Below are positions 1 to 9,607 of a stretch of 33,131 bases of DNA, piece by piece. The stretch comes from Cylindrodendrum hubeiense (taxonomy: Eukaryota; Ascomycota; Sordariomycetes; Hypocreales; Nectriaceae). A program made the position numbers and the translations under genes. Below the pieces are notes generated by a model. That model was not told the origin of the DNA and did not search any database. It saw only the letters and a list, made by a program, of their open reading frames with translations. The DNA lies in assembly GCA_014621425.1 (NCBI GenBank), contig JAANBB010000432.1, positions 1 through 33,131 of the forward strand, read 5' to 3'. Each line of letters opens with the position of its first letter. Positions within the stretch are counted from its first letter, which is position 1.

Positions 1-116
1 GGCCGGGCTTGCGCATGTTGCGGACGGCGGATTGATGCGACGAGGCGGCCGTGATAAGGAGGTGCGGTGGCGGGCGGGCGAGCGAGGGTTGAGGCTCTGG
101 TGGCGTGGAGGGCCAT
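1..116 (-). CDS. 5' end of an unidentified protein with a mitochondrial-type presequence (partial)
   Basis: Reading leftward from an ATG at 114-116 (context TTCCATGGCC), 38 codons stay open to the window edge. The peptide starts MALHATRASTLARPP and contains six Arg, several His, many Ala/Ser/Thr and no Asp or Glu. That composition is typical of a cleavable mitochondrial targeting sequence. Codons mostly end in C (GCC, CTC, CAC, ACC), as in well-expressed fungal genes. The sequence just upstream on this strand (117-180) is pyrimidine-rich, as expected of a promoter or 5' UTR. Nothing of the mature protein is in the window, so its function cannot be named. The overlapping plus-strand frame (67-294) is its probable shadow. 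The call rests on composition only. Confidence 0.42.
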   Translation of the reverse strand, partial: MALHATRASTLARPPATAPPYHGRLVASIRRPQHAQAR

Positions 117-508
117 GGAAATGTGGAGTTGTCGAGGGAGCGAGCTTGGGTGGGGCCGGCTGTTGGATATTGTTAGTGCAGCGGCCGCGTTCTGCTCTGT
201 GGCACTAACACGGCTGCGACAACACCAAGCCGCTGCAGACAGAGCCACAAAAGTATCTTCACGATGGCAAACCAAAAATATTCAATTAATCTGAAAAGTG
301 CCAGTTATTTTATTCATGGGATTTATTCATCTTGATGCATTGGATGTGATTCTTATCGCGAGACTATACGCTGCGGCCCCTGGGCATGTCATACAATCAA
401 GCTATCAGCCCAAGCGAGGAATCCAAACATCACCCTCTTGACGGGCACGTATTCACAGCTGAAAGACACTTGCCTCCTAGTCCTACCAAACCATCTACCC
501 ATACACGT
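117..508. other. Intergenic spacer between the left-edge gene and the O-methyltransferase 3' end
   Basis: This spacer probably holds the promoter and 5' UTR of the left-edge gene (117-about 290, GC-rich, C/T-rich on the minus strand) and the 3' flank of the O-methyltransferase. Base composition changes sharply near 250-300 from GC-rich to AT-rich. I see no further gene. Confidence 0.4.
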
Positions 509-2034
509 CTAGGAGAGCTCGCACTCAATCAAGCTCTCAACACCGTTCGCCACAGTCCAAACATTGACAATCTTCAAGCCGGCTTTGCCAAGCAGCGAGT
601 CCCAGTTCTCGCGAGTTCGCTCTCTCGAAGCCAGCAGGGTCAGCATCATAATATCCAACGCCGTAGCCTCCCACTGTGCGCCAGTTTCCGGGATCACGTT
701 CTCATTGATCAGCAGCTTGCTGTACCCGGGCTTCATTGCTGCCATGACGGTGCCGAGGATCTTCAGACACGTCTCGTCATTCCAGTCGTGAAGGACAGAG
801 TGCATGTAGTATGCACGTGCGCCTATTGAATGTTAGTACCTCGCAATGGAAAAGGACGATTTGCATACCTTTGATGGGCTGCTCTGTGAAAAAGTCGTAT
901 TTCATCGTCTCAATCTTGTCATCCAGCTTTTGAATCTGCTCGATGACCACAGGCAGATCCTGCAGAATCAGGCGTCCCGGGACATCTGAGAACTTTGTCC
1001 TAAACTCTGTGAGGTCGTGACCGAACGAACCACCGATATCAACGAGCAATGTAGTATCTTCGGCCTCTTTAAAACCCTTGATCAGCCTCTCCTCCACCGG
1101 GAAGAACCCAGCGTCCATCCAGGATGGACGCCCTTGGCGGTATCCACCCATATGGTGATGGAACTGTTGGCCATACGGAGGGTTGTTGTGCAAATGCTCG
1201 AAGAAGTTGAGTTTCGTCTTGTATCCGTGCTGCAGGGGAGAGTCGTATACGTCCGTGGGGTCCTTCCAGCCTTTGAGGTTGGCGTACTCGTGAAACTGGC
1301 CAAGGGCATTCACACAAGCACCAGCACTACAGCAAGTCAGTATTCAGTTGCGGCGGGAAGTGTAGAGTTTACTTACATGCAGGGGTAGCCCGCGCCGATG
1401 ACGGGGATCGACATGGATCGAGTGAAGTTGGTGAGCTCATAGGTGTTGGCACCGACCTCCTTGAGGTATCCCATAGAGGAAATGTGGCGCAAAAGGCGAC
1501 CTTTTGGGTGTCAGAAACGTGCATGTCATCGATCTTGCTGCATACCTAGGAGGGCTGCATCGACTTCAACCGCCTTGGCGGCTTCGGCAACAGTGAAGGA
1601 ACCTTCCCTCTCGGCCAGATACGCCCATAGGCCCTTGTCGTAACCTGCAGTCAAGGCACACATCACGGATGGCTGAACCGATCATCAAGTTAGCACTGCC
1701 GAGCCGAAACCCTCCACCATGGCCTCCCGCATGAAGTGACATGTGCTTGTGAAGGGTCGGATAAATCTGCACTGACCTCAGCCCAAAGGTGGCGAATCAT
1801 GGTCTCTCGTGGCGTCTCCAAGGACTTCCACAACGACCTGGCCTTCATTGCGAGCTTGATTCTCGCCTGATCATCATTGCTGTCGAAGTTCTCTCCAAGC
1901 GAGCTGATCTCCTGGAGCAGATCTGGGACGGCGGCCGCGTCATTGGCCTTCAACGCAATGGACACATCCACCTTGGAAGGTGTGGTTTCGCCATTAGCAG
2001 CCTTGGTTCCGTTGGTACCGTTCGTTTCTGTCAT
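509..2034 (-). CDS. COMT-type (class II) O-methyltransferase, 426 aa, five exons
   Basis: SAM-dependent O-methyltransferase of the plant-COMT/sterigmatocystin 8-O-methyltransferase type, expected to methylate a hydroxyl on an aromatic or polyketide product in the cytosol. Exons on the minus strand: 2034-1777, 1672-1546, 1500-1377, 1326-869, 822-509; total 1281 nt, closing in frame. Introns start GTCAGT, GTATGC, GTAAGT and GTATGC; clear branch points include TACTAAC (about 831-838) and GCTAACT. Residues 1-160 form the winged-helix dimerisation region (HLWAEPSVMCALTAGYDKGL, then YELTNFTRS). The SAM motif VDIGGSFG is at about 265-272. The catalytic-base motif HDWND places the candidate His at 334. 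Length fits the family. No polyketide synthase or other biosynthetic gene is in view, so this may be a cluster edge or a stand-alone tailoring enzyme. The substrate is unknown. Confidence 0.9.
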
Positions 2035-4193
2035 TTTCGAGATTGGATGATTTATTCAAAAAAGCAACAAGTGTAATACGAATGTGTGTGTAAATTGAGT
2101 GATGAATGCGAGAAAACTGGTACTGCAGGAACAGAGATTCAAAACTCAACGGGAGGGTTGCACGTCGGACAATATTACCCATACAAAGGCAGCATACCCA
2201 ACGCATTTCCCCTATTTAAGATCGTCGGTATTCAAATCAGGCCATCTTTCTCTTGATCCTGCACCATTCCTGCGAACCATTCCGAAAGCGAGCGACTGAG
2301 ATCCAGGATGAGTCGCAGGCGGTAACTTCGCCTGATGCGCTCGCCCAACACAGGTTACCATCGCAGAACTGCCAGGGTTGTTAGTGGATGCTGGGATAAA
2401 GGTTCATGTACGCAGAAGTCCCAATAGATCTTCAAGCAGGGCGACTGAGGGCGTCGCCTAGCCAGCTCGCCTCCAAGATCAGGTAACCCTGGTCCTGGTC
2501 ATCGAACCGGGTTGGTTTCCCCTCTAGGTAGACGTTTATGTCAATCCGCGTACGATTTACTGCAAATCCGGGTTGGTCGTTCTCTATTTGCACCTAAAAC
2601 GATACAGAACCAAGCACAGACTAATATCAATGCCACCTTATACGAAAAGGCCTTGCTCGGAATCTCTCCGGCGCCAACGGCGCTTGTTACTTGGCTTATC
2701 CCAGGCGAGAAGCATCAAAGCGCAAGCCAGGTGCAGTCGTTGGTCCTAGTGTTATCTGAGATAACTAGTGCTGATATTGATTGAGTTGGTTCCGAAATCC
2801 CTCTGCCGGAGATCAGAGCTCAAAAATCTCGTTTTTATGGCGAGGGAACAGTCTGTTGTCTCCAACCAGCATCAACATACAGTGTCGGAGAGAGTCGGTG
2901 GTCTGTGTGGAAAAGATGCCCACCGAGAACCAGGATGCATCTCCGTACTTGCCCAGAATTGGGAGGAGAACCCGGTAGCGATCTTTGCCGAGTAAATTCA
3001 GCACTGTGGGGTGATGAAAGCTATCGCGTCGCCGTTGCGTGGCATGATCCATGCCAAGAAGGATGTTCAAGAATACCAGGGTCGGGGAGCTCATTCCGTC
3101 CGAGATCCTGGTCTGCAAACAGAGTCGAGGATTTGTTTTTCGGTCTAGCCCCCCCAATGACGAGTTCCAACTGCCAGCATGTTGGAAGGTCAAAGACCAC
3201 AATCCTTGCCGCCCCTGGTCTGCAGCAGTTATGAATGAAGCCACCGAAGGATTGGCTGCATTACTTCGGCAGACGCGGTCCGCAAGCGCCAACGGCCTTA
3301 CCTGGGGTTCGCCAATCGAGTTCTCCGAGCGTTGATAACGCAAAACACGTTATCACTAAGCCTTGAAGCCAATTTGAACTAGAGTGCGGGTGAACACATC
3401 TTGAATAGTTCGTCGTTCCCTTTACCCGGCGATGAGATTCCAGAGGTTTGTTGGTAACCCTGAAGCATTCCGCATTACCAGACCAACGAGATACCAACAT
3501 CCACGTCCCTGGCCACGCTAGCTCGAGTAATGTGTCATTTGTGGCGTTGGTTGCACCCCTGAAACTGTCACGTAGTATCACTGGGCAGGGAACGCGGTGG
3601 TCCCGAGTCTATCAATGCCGCATCTGCATTGTCGTATTGTCGGAATGTTATGCCTGCACATTAATTGTCGATCACACCGAGTTCTTACGTCGAATGGGCG
3701 CATTTGGCAACATCTGATGTGAGAGCATTTAAAAAGCAAACTCAGTGAATATCACCTCCCTAGTGGCTTCAACCCCTGAGTGACCGTTGTCGATGGCTAT
3801 CAAACGCCCATGCGCTCACTTTTCCCCGGGTTGTGCCTGTAAAACTCTGCGGCGACAAGCCCAGTACCTCACCCTAGTTGGATCTGCCGGATTGGGTCCA
3901 CCGACTAAAATCCGATGCTCGCTCATAAGCCCTCTAGCCCATTGTAGGAGAGTCGTGCAACAGCTCCGGGATTGTTTAGGTACCTGCGCTGATTTGAGAG
4001 CTGATGGACCCTGGACTGTAGGATTCGTATGTGGTCTCCCGCGACTCATAAGCCCTCATGACCACCTAACCCAATCAAAGCCGAAATTCTGCTCTTCTTG
4101 TTTTTGGTTTGGCTGTTTGTTGAATGCGTGGCTTGCCTGAGCCTTCACGGAGATTCATAGCATCGAACCGAATCCGACTGCGTCTACGGCAAA
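2035..4193. other. Long divergent intergenic region (O-methyltransferase / Pth11-like gene)
   Basis: About 2.2 kb separates the two divergent start codons and must contain both promoters. It holds an exact 13-base direct repeat, CTCATAAGCCCTC, at 3922-3934 and 4045-4057, close to the plus-strand gene. Around 2810-3340 all frames are poor in stops on both strands, which creates long open frames (minus strand 2813-3343, 176 codons). None resembles a protein I recognise. Confidence 0.4.
3922..4057. repeat. Pair of 13-bp direct repeats upstream of the Pth11-like gene
   Basis: CTCATAAGCCCTC occurs exactly at 3922-3934 and 4045-4057, 123 bp apart and about 260 and 137 bp upstream of the ATG at 4194. 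The position suits a transcription-factor site, but no known site is recognised. Confidence 0.35.
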
Positions 4194-5493
4194 ATGTCGA
4201 CGGATACTACCAGCCACACCCAGGCTTATCTGGACGCCAATAAAGGCCCGGTAATCTTGGGGGTCATTCTGACGGTTTCCACACTGAGCACTTTGTTTGT
4301 TGGTGCAAGGTTGTTTACGCGAAAACTGATCATGGGCGCGTTCAACCTCGATGACTGGTTGACCATCTGCGCGGTGGTAAGTCGACTCTCCCAGGCTTTG
4401 CGCTCACTATTTTGACTCTCGTTCTCAAGATCTGCGAATGGTGCTGTGTGGGTGTCACCATCGTCGCCGTCAAAGATGGCAACGGGAGGCATTTCGACAC
4501 GCTCGAGCTTGAGGAGAAGCAAAATGCCATCTTCTACACAATTTTGGGGTTCCCCTTCGGCATATTCGCCTTCGGACTTCCCAAGCTGGCCGTAGCTGCT
4601 CTCCTGATACGGATCATGAACCCCAAAAAGATCCATCGAATAATACTCTGGACTTTGCCATCTCTTTGCATGGGGGGATTGCTTGGTTGTGTGGTCATCT
4701 TGTTTGGCCAATGCAGACCAGTTCAATCGCAGTGGACCTTTTCAATTACGGACAAGACTTGCTGGAGTCCCTATGTGTTGGTTGACTTTGCCATATTTGC
4801 CGGATGTAAGTTCTCAGGACACCGGGTGAATGGAACCATGACTGACTGGTGACAGCGCTGTCGGCATTCACCGACCTTTATCTCGCCGTCTACCCCGCAG
4901 TCGTGCTATGGTCACTGCAACTAAACCTGCGAAAAAAGGTTGCGCTATCAGTGGCCCTGGGTGTCGGCTCTATGTAAGCATATTCGCCGTCCAAAGCTAT
5001 TGGTGATTCTTACTGACTAAAGTGCTTTGATGCAGTTCGACTGTTGTCGCAATCTATAAGTGTACTCGACTACCAGCTTTGGCAAGCGACGACTTTTCAT
5101 GTTTGTATCCCGCGCCCTCAGTAGTTTGACGACTTGGTTGACAATGATGACTAGATGATACCTCTGATCTTGTCATTTGGACAGTGTAAGTTGCAATGCG
5201 GAGGACATGGTTGACCAAGCTAACGACCTCGTGCCACCAGACTCGAAGCGAGTACGATAATCATTGCTTGTTGCATCCCAGTTCTTCAACCCTTGGTCGA
5301 CTTTCTATTTGGTCGTCGCACTCTTCAAGGTTCCTCGGGGTACAAGAACTACGGAACCTCTCGAACTCAACACCCGTCCGACATCGAGCTTGAACGAAGT
5401 CAGCAAAGCAGTAATAACAGCAGAAGTCACATCAGAAGCAAGGTCAGAAGCACCAATAGAAGCAACACCGGAGCGAACGAATATCTCGCATGA
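4194..5493 (+). CDS. Pth11-like integral membrane protein (fungal rhodopsin-fold domain), 341 aa, six exons
   Basis: A seven-helix plasma-membrane protein of the fungal rhodopsin-domain family (SAT4/Pth11-like), some members of which act as surface or nutrient-sensing GPCR-like receptors. Exons: 4194-4376, 4430-4805, 4856-4973, 5036-5100, 5155-5185, 5241-5493; 1026 nt, in frame. All five introns are 50-62 nt and GT-AG. Family hallmarks are seen: FNLDDWLTICAV after helix 1; PKLAVAALLIRIMNP; FGQCRPVQSQW with the paired Cys in KTCW; DLYLAVYPAVVLWSLQLNLR; YDTSDLVIWTV; and the terminal FLFGRRTLQGSSGYKNYG. It lacks an N-terminal CFEM cysteine domain. The cytosolic tail (last about 50 residues) is rich in Ser, Asn and Arg. 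The start has a good context (CAAAATGTC). Ligand and role are unknown. Confidence 0.9.
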
Positions 5494-8400
5494 ATTATCA
5501 AGTTACAGGAACGTTATGGCACGTTTTCCCTGAGCTGTCCTACAAATCTCCACAAAATTTAGTATTAGAAGCGATAAAGACCAGGCACGAGCCTTCATAA
5601 ATTCCCCCTACAAATACTGTATTCAGTCTATCATTGATCATCCTCCCTGTGGGAGGGAGATGTACTTATGTGTGCAATAGCAATTCTCAAGTTAAATATT
5701 CAATTGGACTATTTCATTGTGATTTCGAGAAAGAATCCGAGTAATACTTGTCTCTTATAAGAATAGCAGGTGGACCGCTACAAATTGTTGTTTGACATGG
5801 TCACATCATCTCCTCACTAAATCACCGCGGCCAGCAATCCACCACAACCATCCCTTCTAGCCATCCAAAGTACGTCACACTACAGTAGATACTTTAGAGA
5901 TATTTTACCACAATAGACTAGCCGTATATATGATTCTATGCTCGGCATCGAATCGATATCAACTAGTTTATCCTTGTCCTGAAGCCACTGTGATGCCCAT
6001 TTAGAGCGCTCGACCCCGATCCAACACTACCTGCGTGACATGCAGTTGACGCTGGAATCGAGCCACCAACCCGATATTTCAACCCTAACCTAGACTCCCA
6101 GTCTACTTAATTTCCTTATCTATGTTAGTGATGTAAAGCAAATGCATCGCACGCGGTTGTAATTCTAGGTATTAGACAGCGCTCAGCTCTCGCAACACGC
6201 TGTTTAGCAATACCACACCCACCTGCGATCATCCACAATAGCTTCAAGCATCTCCTCTACTTCACGGGTCTGTCCAGGTGACCTCCATTGTCTCCCTGTC
6301 AAGATCTTCAGGCAAATGCCCTCAGCTACTGAAATGTGGTATTAAGAATTTTCGGTTGACGCGTTCATTATTCCGTAACACGATGGTCCTGTCTGGCGCG
6401 TTTGATATATCGTTCTCTCTACCAACCTACGAAACATAGAGGCGCCAAGTGCAGTTTGTCGACCATGAAATGCTCCACAAAGACGTCGTAGAGCTTATTT
6501 GGTATGATACCACTTTAAATGCACGCTGTTCACGGATGCACTGCGGCCATAATAGACCAGGTGTGAGGAGAACAATTGTCCGGCTGGGTCTACACGCACA
6601 TGGAATAGAAACTTCTGGGAGCTGGGATCTCGCAACGGCCAAGATATTGATTTTTCTGTTCATGTTGCCAAACAAAAGTGACATAATAGCCAAATGATGA
6701 TTTCTGACGCATGGGTGTACTATGACGAACTCAGACAACAACAGATGAACGTTATTACGGCCGTTGCTGACCGAGATGCTATCAGATACGCACTCGTGTG
6801 TCCTCCCTTTAGAAGATTCACCATGACCTCTGCCACCCATAGATTTCTTTGATTCACCTTTACGAGACTAGGCCTCTTATAATGTTTCCATCGAATCTTT
6901 AAAATCCTCTTGGGGTTTAGTTAGTCGCGAGATAGGGCTAATTGGCGCCTTTCAACGTTAGGAAGCAAGATATCTCAAAGTTCGAACTAGTTTGCTGCAT
7001 CAAGTGCCAACGACTTTCGAGATCTTTCAACAGCGGCGCCTGGTCCTCCGTGACCCGGGAAATTTTGATCCGTTTCAGGATACAGGAGGCTTGCCGAGTG
7101 TGTTAATCGTATGGATGACGTACGTTGGCATCCTCGAGGCCTCTGAGAATATGTTTGCAGTTGGAACTATATCGAGGCTGTTGGTCCACAGGTGACCTAA
7201 GAACATGCCACCGAAGGTCTGTAACAGAGCGAAACTTGGCGTTCCGACACTACGTACCTACCTTACAGCTACTATTATTAATAGGGCAGCAGAGCTGAAG
7301 ATCTGTCTCACTGGATTTCTGCTTCCAACAGCCCTCTCCGTCTGGCGGATCGTCTCCCTGCCGCCTCCTGCCCCTTTCTCGTTTCGCCCTATTGATATGC
7401 GACCCAAGCAGGAACGAAACAGTCTGTATGCCCTCATAACTCGATAACTACCCATCTACTATCGTTCAATTAGATTTGAGTATGTTAAACCTTGATACCA
7501 CCAGCCGGAATACAGAGTAGTATATACGTGCTTTGAGGGTCATTGGGCGCGAGCAAGCTTCCCCCGATGATGCCAAGATTGGTGTTATGTCCGTATCTGA
7601 GGACCCTTCGTTGGAGAGGTTCTCATAAGTATCAATTCTTTTATCTGAACCATTGTTATTCTGAGCCAAGCTAAAGACGAACGGGCAGTAAAAGATGAGG
7701 CTACCAGTCTAGAGCTTCTTTGACCCATCTCGACCGCGGACTACTTGACGGCTAGCTGCTATGACTGCCCCAGGCAGCAGGGCCAGGCTATCTTAGTCAG
7801 CCCTGGGAGGCCATTTCTCCTTGCTGATCTTTTGGGCAACAGGAGTGGCAGCTTAATCGAGCTTGGGCTCTCTGGGGTATGAGCCTGTCATTCAACTTGA
7901 TTTATGACTACTTGGATCAAGTTCACCTGCAGTACTCAAAAACGGCTTTGAAATTCAGGTTCAAAGAAGGCTATTCCGTCGAGGCTGGAGCGTTGGGCCT
8001 TTTGACGTTGCAACTACAGCGAATTTGGAGGCACGCGCGATGGACTTTACATAAAAGTCCTCGCACGAATTAAAATTCTTGGGATGGGTACATGTCGGTG
8101 ACTGATGCAGATTGTTGATGCTCAAGTTGGTGTGACAGAGAGGCTGGCCTGACTGTGAATACGTGATTATGGTCATATTTCTTGTTCATGATCGTGGTCA
8201 GACTTACGGCCAGATTCATGTTCATGACAATGGCCGTGTTATGGCCGTGTTCATGGTCATGTTCATGGCCATGATCGTGGTCGCTGAAATAAACGACCGG
8301 CCAGGTTGGTATTATCCCTTCCGACGCAGTCACCTCCAAGGCATCCATTTATAACTGTAAATTGGTTCGCATGTGTGGATGGGTTTTGCCTTGGATGAGA

Positions 8401-9607
8401 CCTGAGGTTGTGCTGCGTCGCAAGATTGAAAAGCAGGCGGACAGAATTGGTTGCCTCTCCACCTTCCAGCCCACCGACCTTGGGAGGAATTTATTGTCCT
8501 GATTCCCATGCGGAATACCAGAAAATTGAGGTTGGCTCCATGTCGGCCTCAGATAACAGTTCTCGTAGCTGGATAGCACGAGAGCGGAATACGGGACTCC
8601 GGAGCGTAGTGTCTGGGATGTTGAGATCAGGGAATGAAAGTAGAAGGAAATCGCTTATGTTAGGCCTCGCTGCTTTAGCACGCAGCAAACTGACCAAGGA
8701 AAGAAACGATGTCAGGTCACCGAGGAAATCCTAGATGGTAGCCTACCCACAGTCCCCGGACCTGCCCGGTTGTCTGTGGCGGCGCAGAGCACCAGAGGTG
8801 GGCGGACGCCTGGAAATACAGGCCAACCAAGATGTCTCGGTTTGGGCAGCTGGGAATTTGATAGCCTGTCTCTAAGAGTCATACGCAGACGGGCTGTTTG
8901 CTGGGAAGTAACGATTGTACTGGACAAGAAACTGGGACAGGTGCCGTCCACGTGGCGTGAGGTACAAGGGCCCTCACGGGTGGAGTCCGACGAGCTTCGA
9001 ATCAGGCTCCGCAAGGGGTGTGCCCAGATCGTAGATGACTCAATAGGAGTGTTGGGGTGTATTAAGATGACAAATAGCTGCAACCAGTAAATTCCGGGGA
9101 ATACAGAGGCCTGCTGGTTGCCTCGTAATGTGGCAGGCTTGGAAGCTGCGCGGATGCGTTAGCTGGTGTGATTATTAAGGGCTAAGCTCAGTACTAGGTA
9201 TCAGCCTGTTCCCCAAAAGTCACCATCTGGTAATTTATTGCCAGTGACGCCTCTTGAAGGTTGAAAATGGAATGGTAGGCAAAGGTTGACGTCGCCTTGT
9301 GATCCTTGCTCGGGGGCTCTAGCTTGTGCTTAATCTCGATGAATTCGACTGGCTCAAGGGAAGGCTGAGTTTCTGATCAGCCGGCACGGATGAGGGGCGG
9401 CACCGATGTGCGCCAATCAGTGAACTTATCGCTTACGCCCACACTCTTCGGGCCTCCTCAACAGCTTTGCTGCGCTTCCACCCGGACTCATTGTTGCTCT
9501 GAACATCAGCACTGGATCCGCAACCCTAGATCCCACCTCATTGCGGTTTTATCCCATCAACGCTGGCCCATGGGGATATTCTCACTCAACCATTCTTCTC
9601 CATCATC
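5494..9607. other. Gene-poor region of about 4.1 kb
   Basis: I find no credible protein-coding gene here. Open frames are short, scattered and without recognisable motifs or splice structure. The first 1 kb is AT-richer than its neighbours. The only distinctive content is a His-codon-rich repeat on the minus strand near 8.1-8.35 kb, listed separately, and a short hairpin at 5642-5656 (CCTCCC, TGT loop, GGGAGG). The last few hundred bases should contain the promoter of the HET-domain gene. Decayed transposon sequence is possible but no terminal repeats were seen. Confidence 0.4.
8095..8348 (-). pseudogene. Decayed His/Asp/Glu-rich coding-like repeat (possible metal-binding loop relic)
   Basis: On the minus strand a frame opening at 8348 reaches a His-rich run (DHDHGHEHDHEHGHN, about 8282-8238) built from degenerate CAT-GAN/CAT-GGC hexamers. 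The His pattern then continues in a different frame (HGHCHEHE, then DHDHEQE), and later partly in a third (YDHNH), so single-base indels appear to have broken a longer His-rich segment. Such loops are known from CDF zinc transporters and from CobW-type metallochaperones. A possible acceptor (TTTATTTCAG) precedes the run. No transmembrane or GTPase sequence is visible around it. It may equally be a degenerate hexanucleotide minisatellite with no coding history. Confidence 0.3.

Noticed and set aside
2813..3343. 176-codon open frame on the minus strand, with open frames also on the plus strand over the same bases
   Set aside because: All frames are stop-poor here, the translation has no recognisable motif or domain, and no splice or start context supports a gene.
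5642..5656. CCTCCC-TGT-GGGAGG hairpin downstream of the Pth11-like gene
   Set aside because: Eukaryotic Pol II genes do not use such terminators and the stem is only six base pairs; noted but not called.
6045..6075. GGCTCGATTCC on the minus strand, resembling a tRNA B box
   Set aside because: The T-arm stem does not pair and no A box, anticodon arm or acceptor stem could be folded.
6081..6090. AACCCTAACC, resembling telomere repeat
   Set aside because: Fewer than two units; far too short to suggest a telomeric or interstitial telomere tract.
6427..6840. 137-codon minus-strand open frame in the gene-poor region
   Set aside because: No motif, no gene-like codon bias and no splice context; consistent with chance.
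8408..9090. Open frames of about 106-123 codons on both strands
   Set aside because: They overlap each other on opposite strands and neither translation resembles a protein family.
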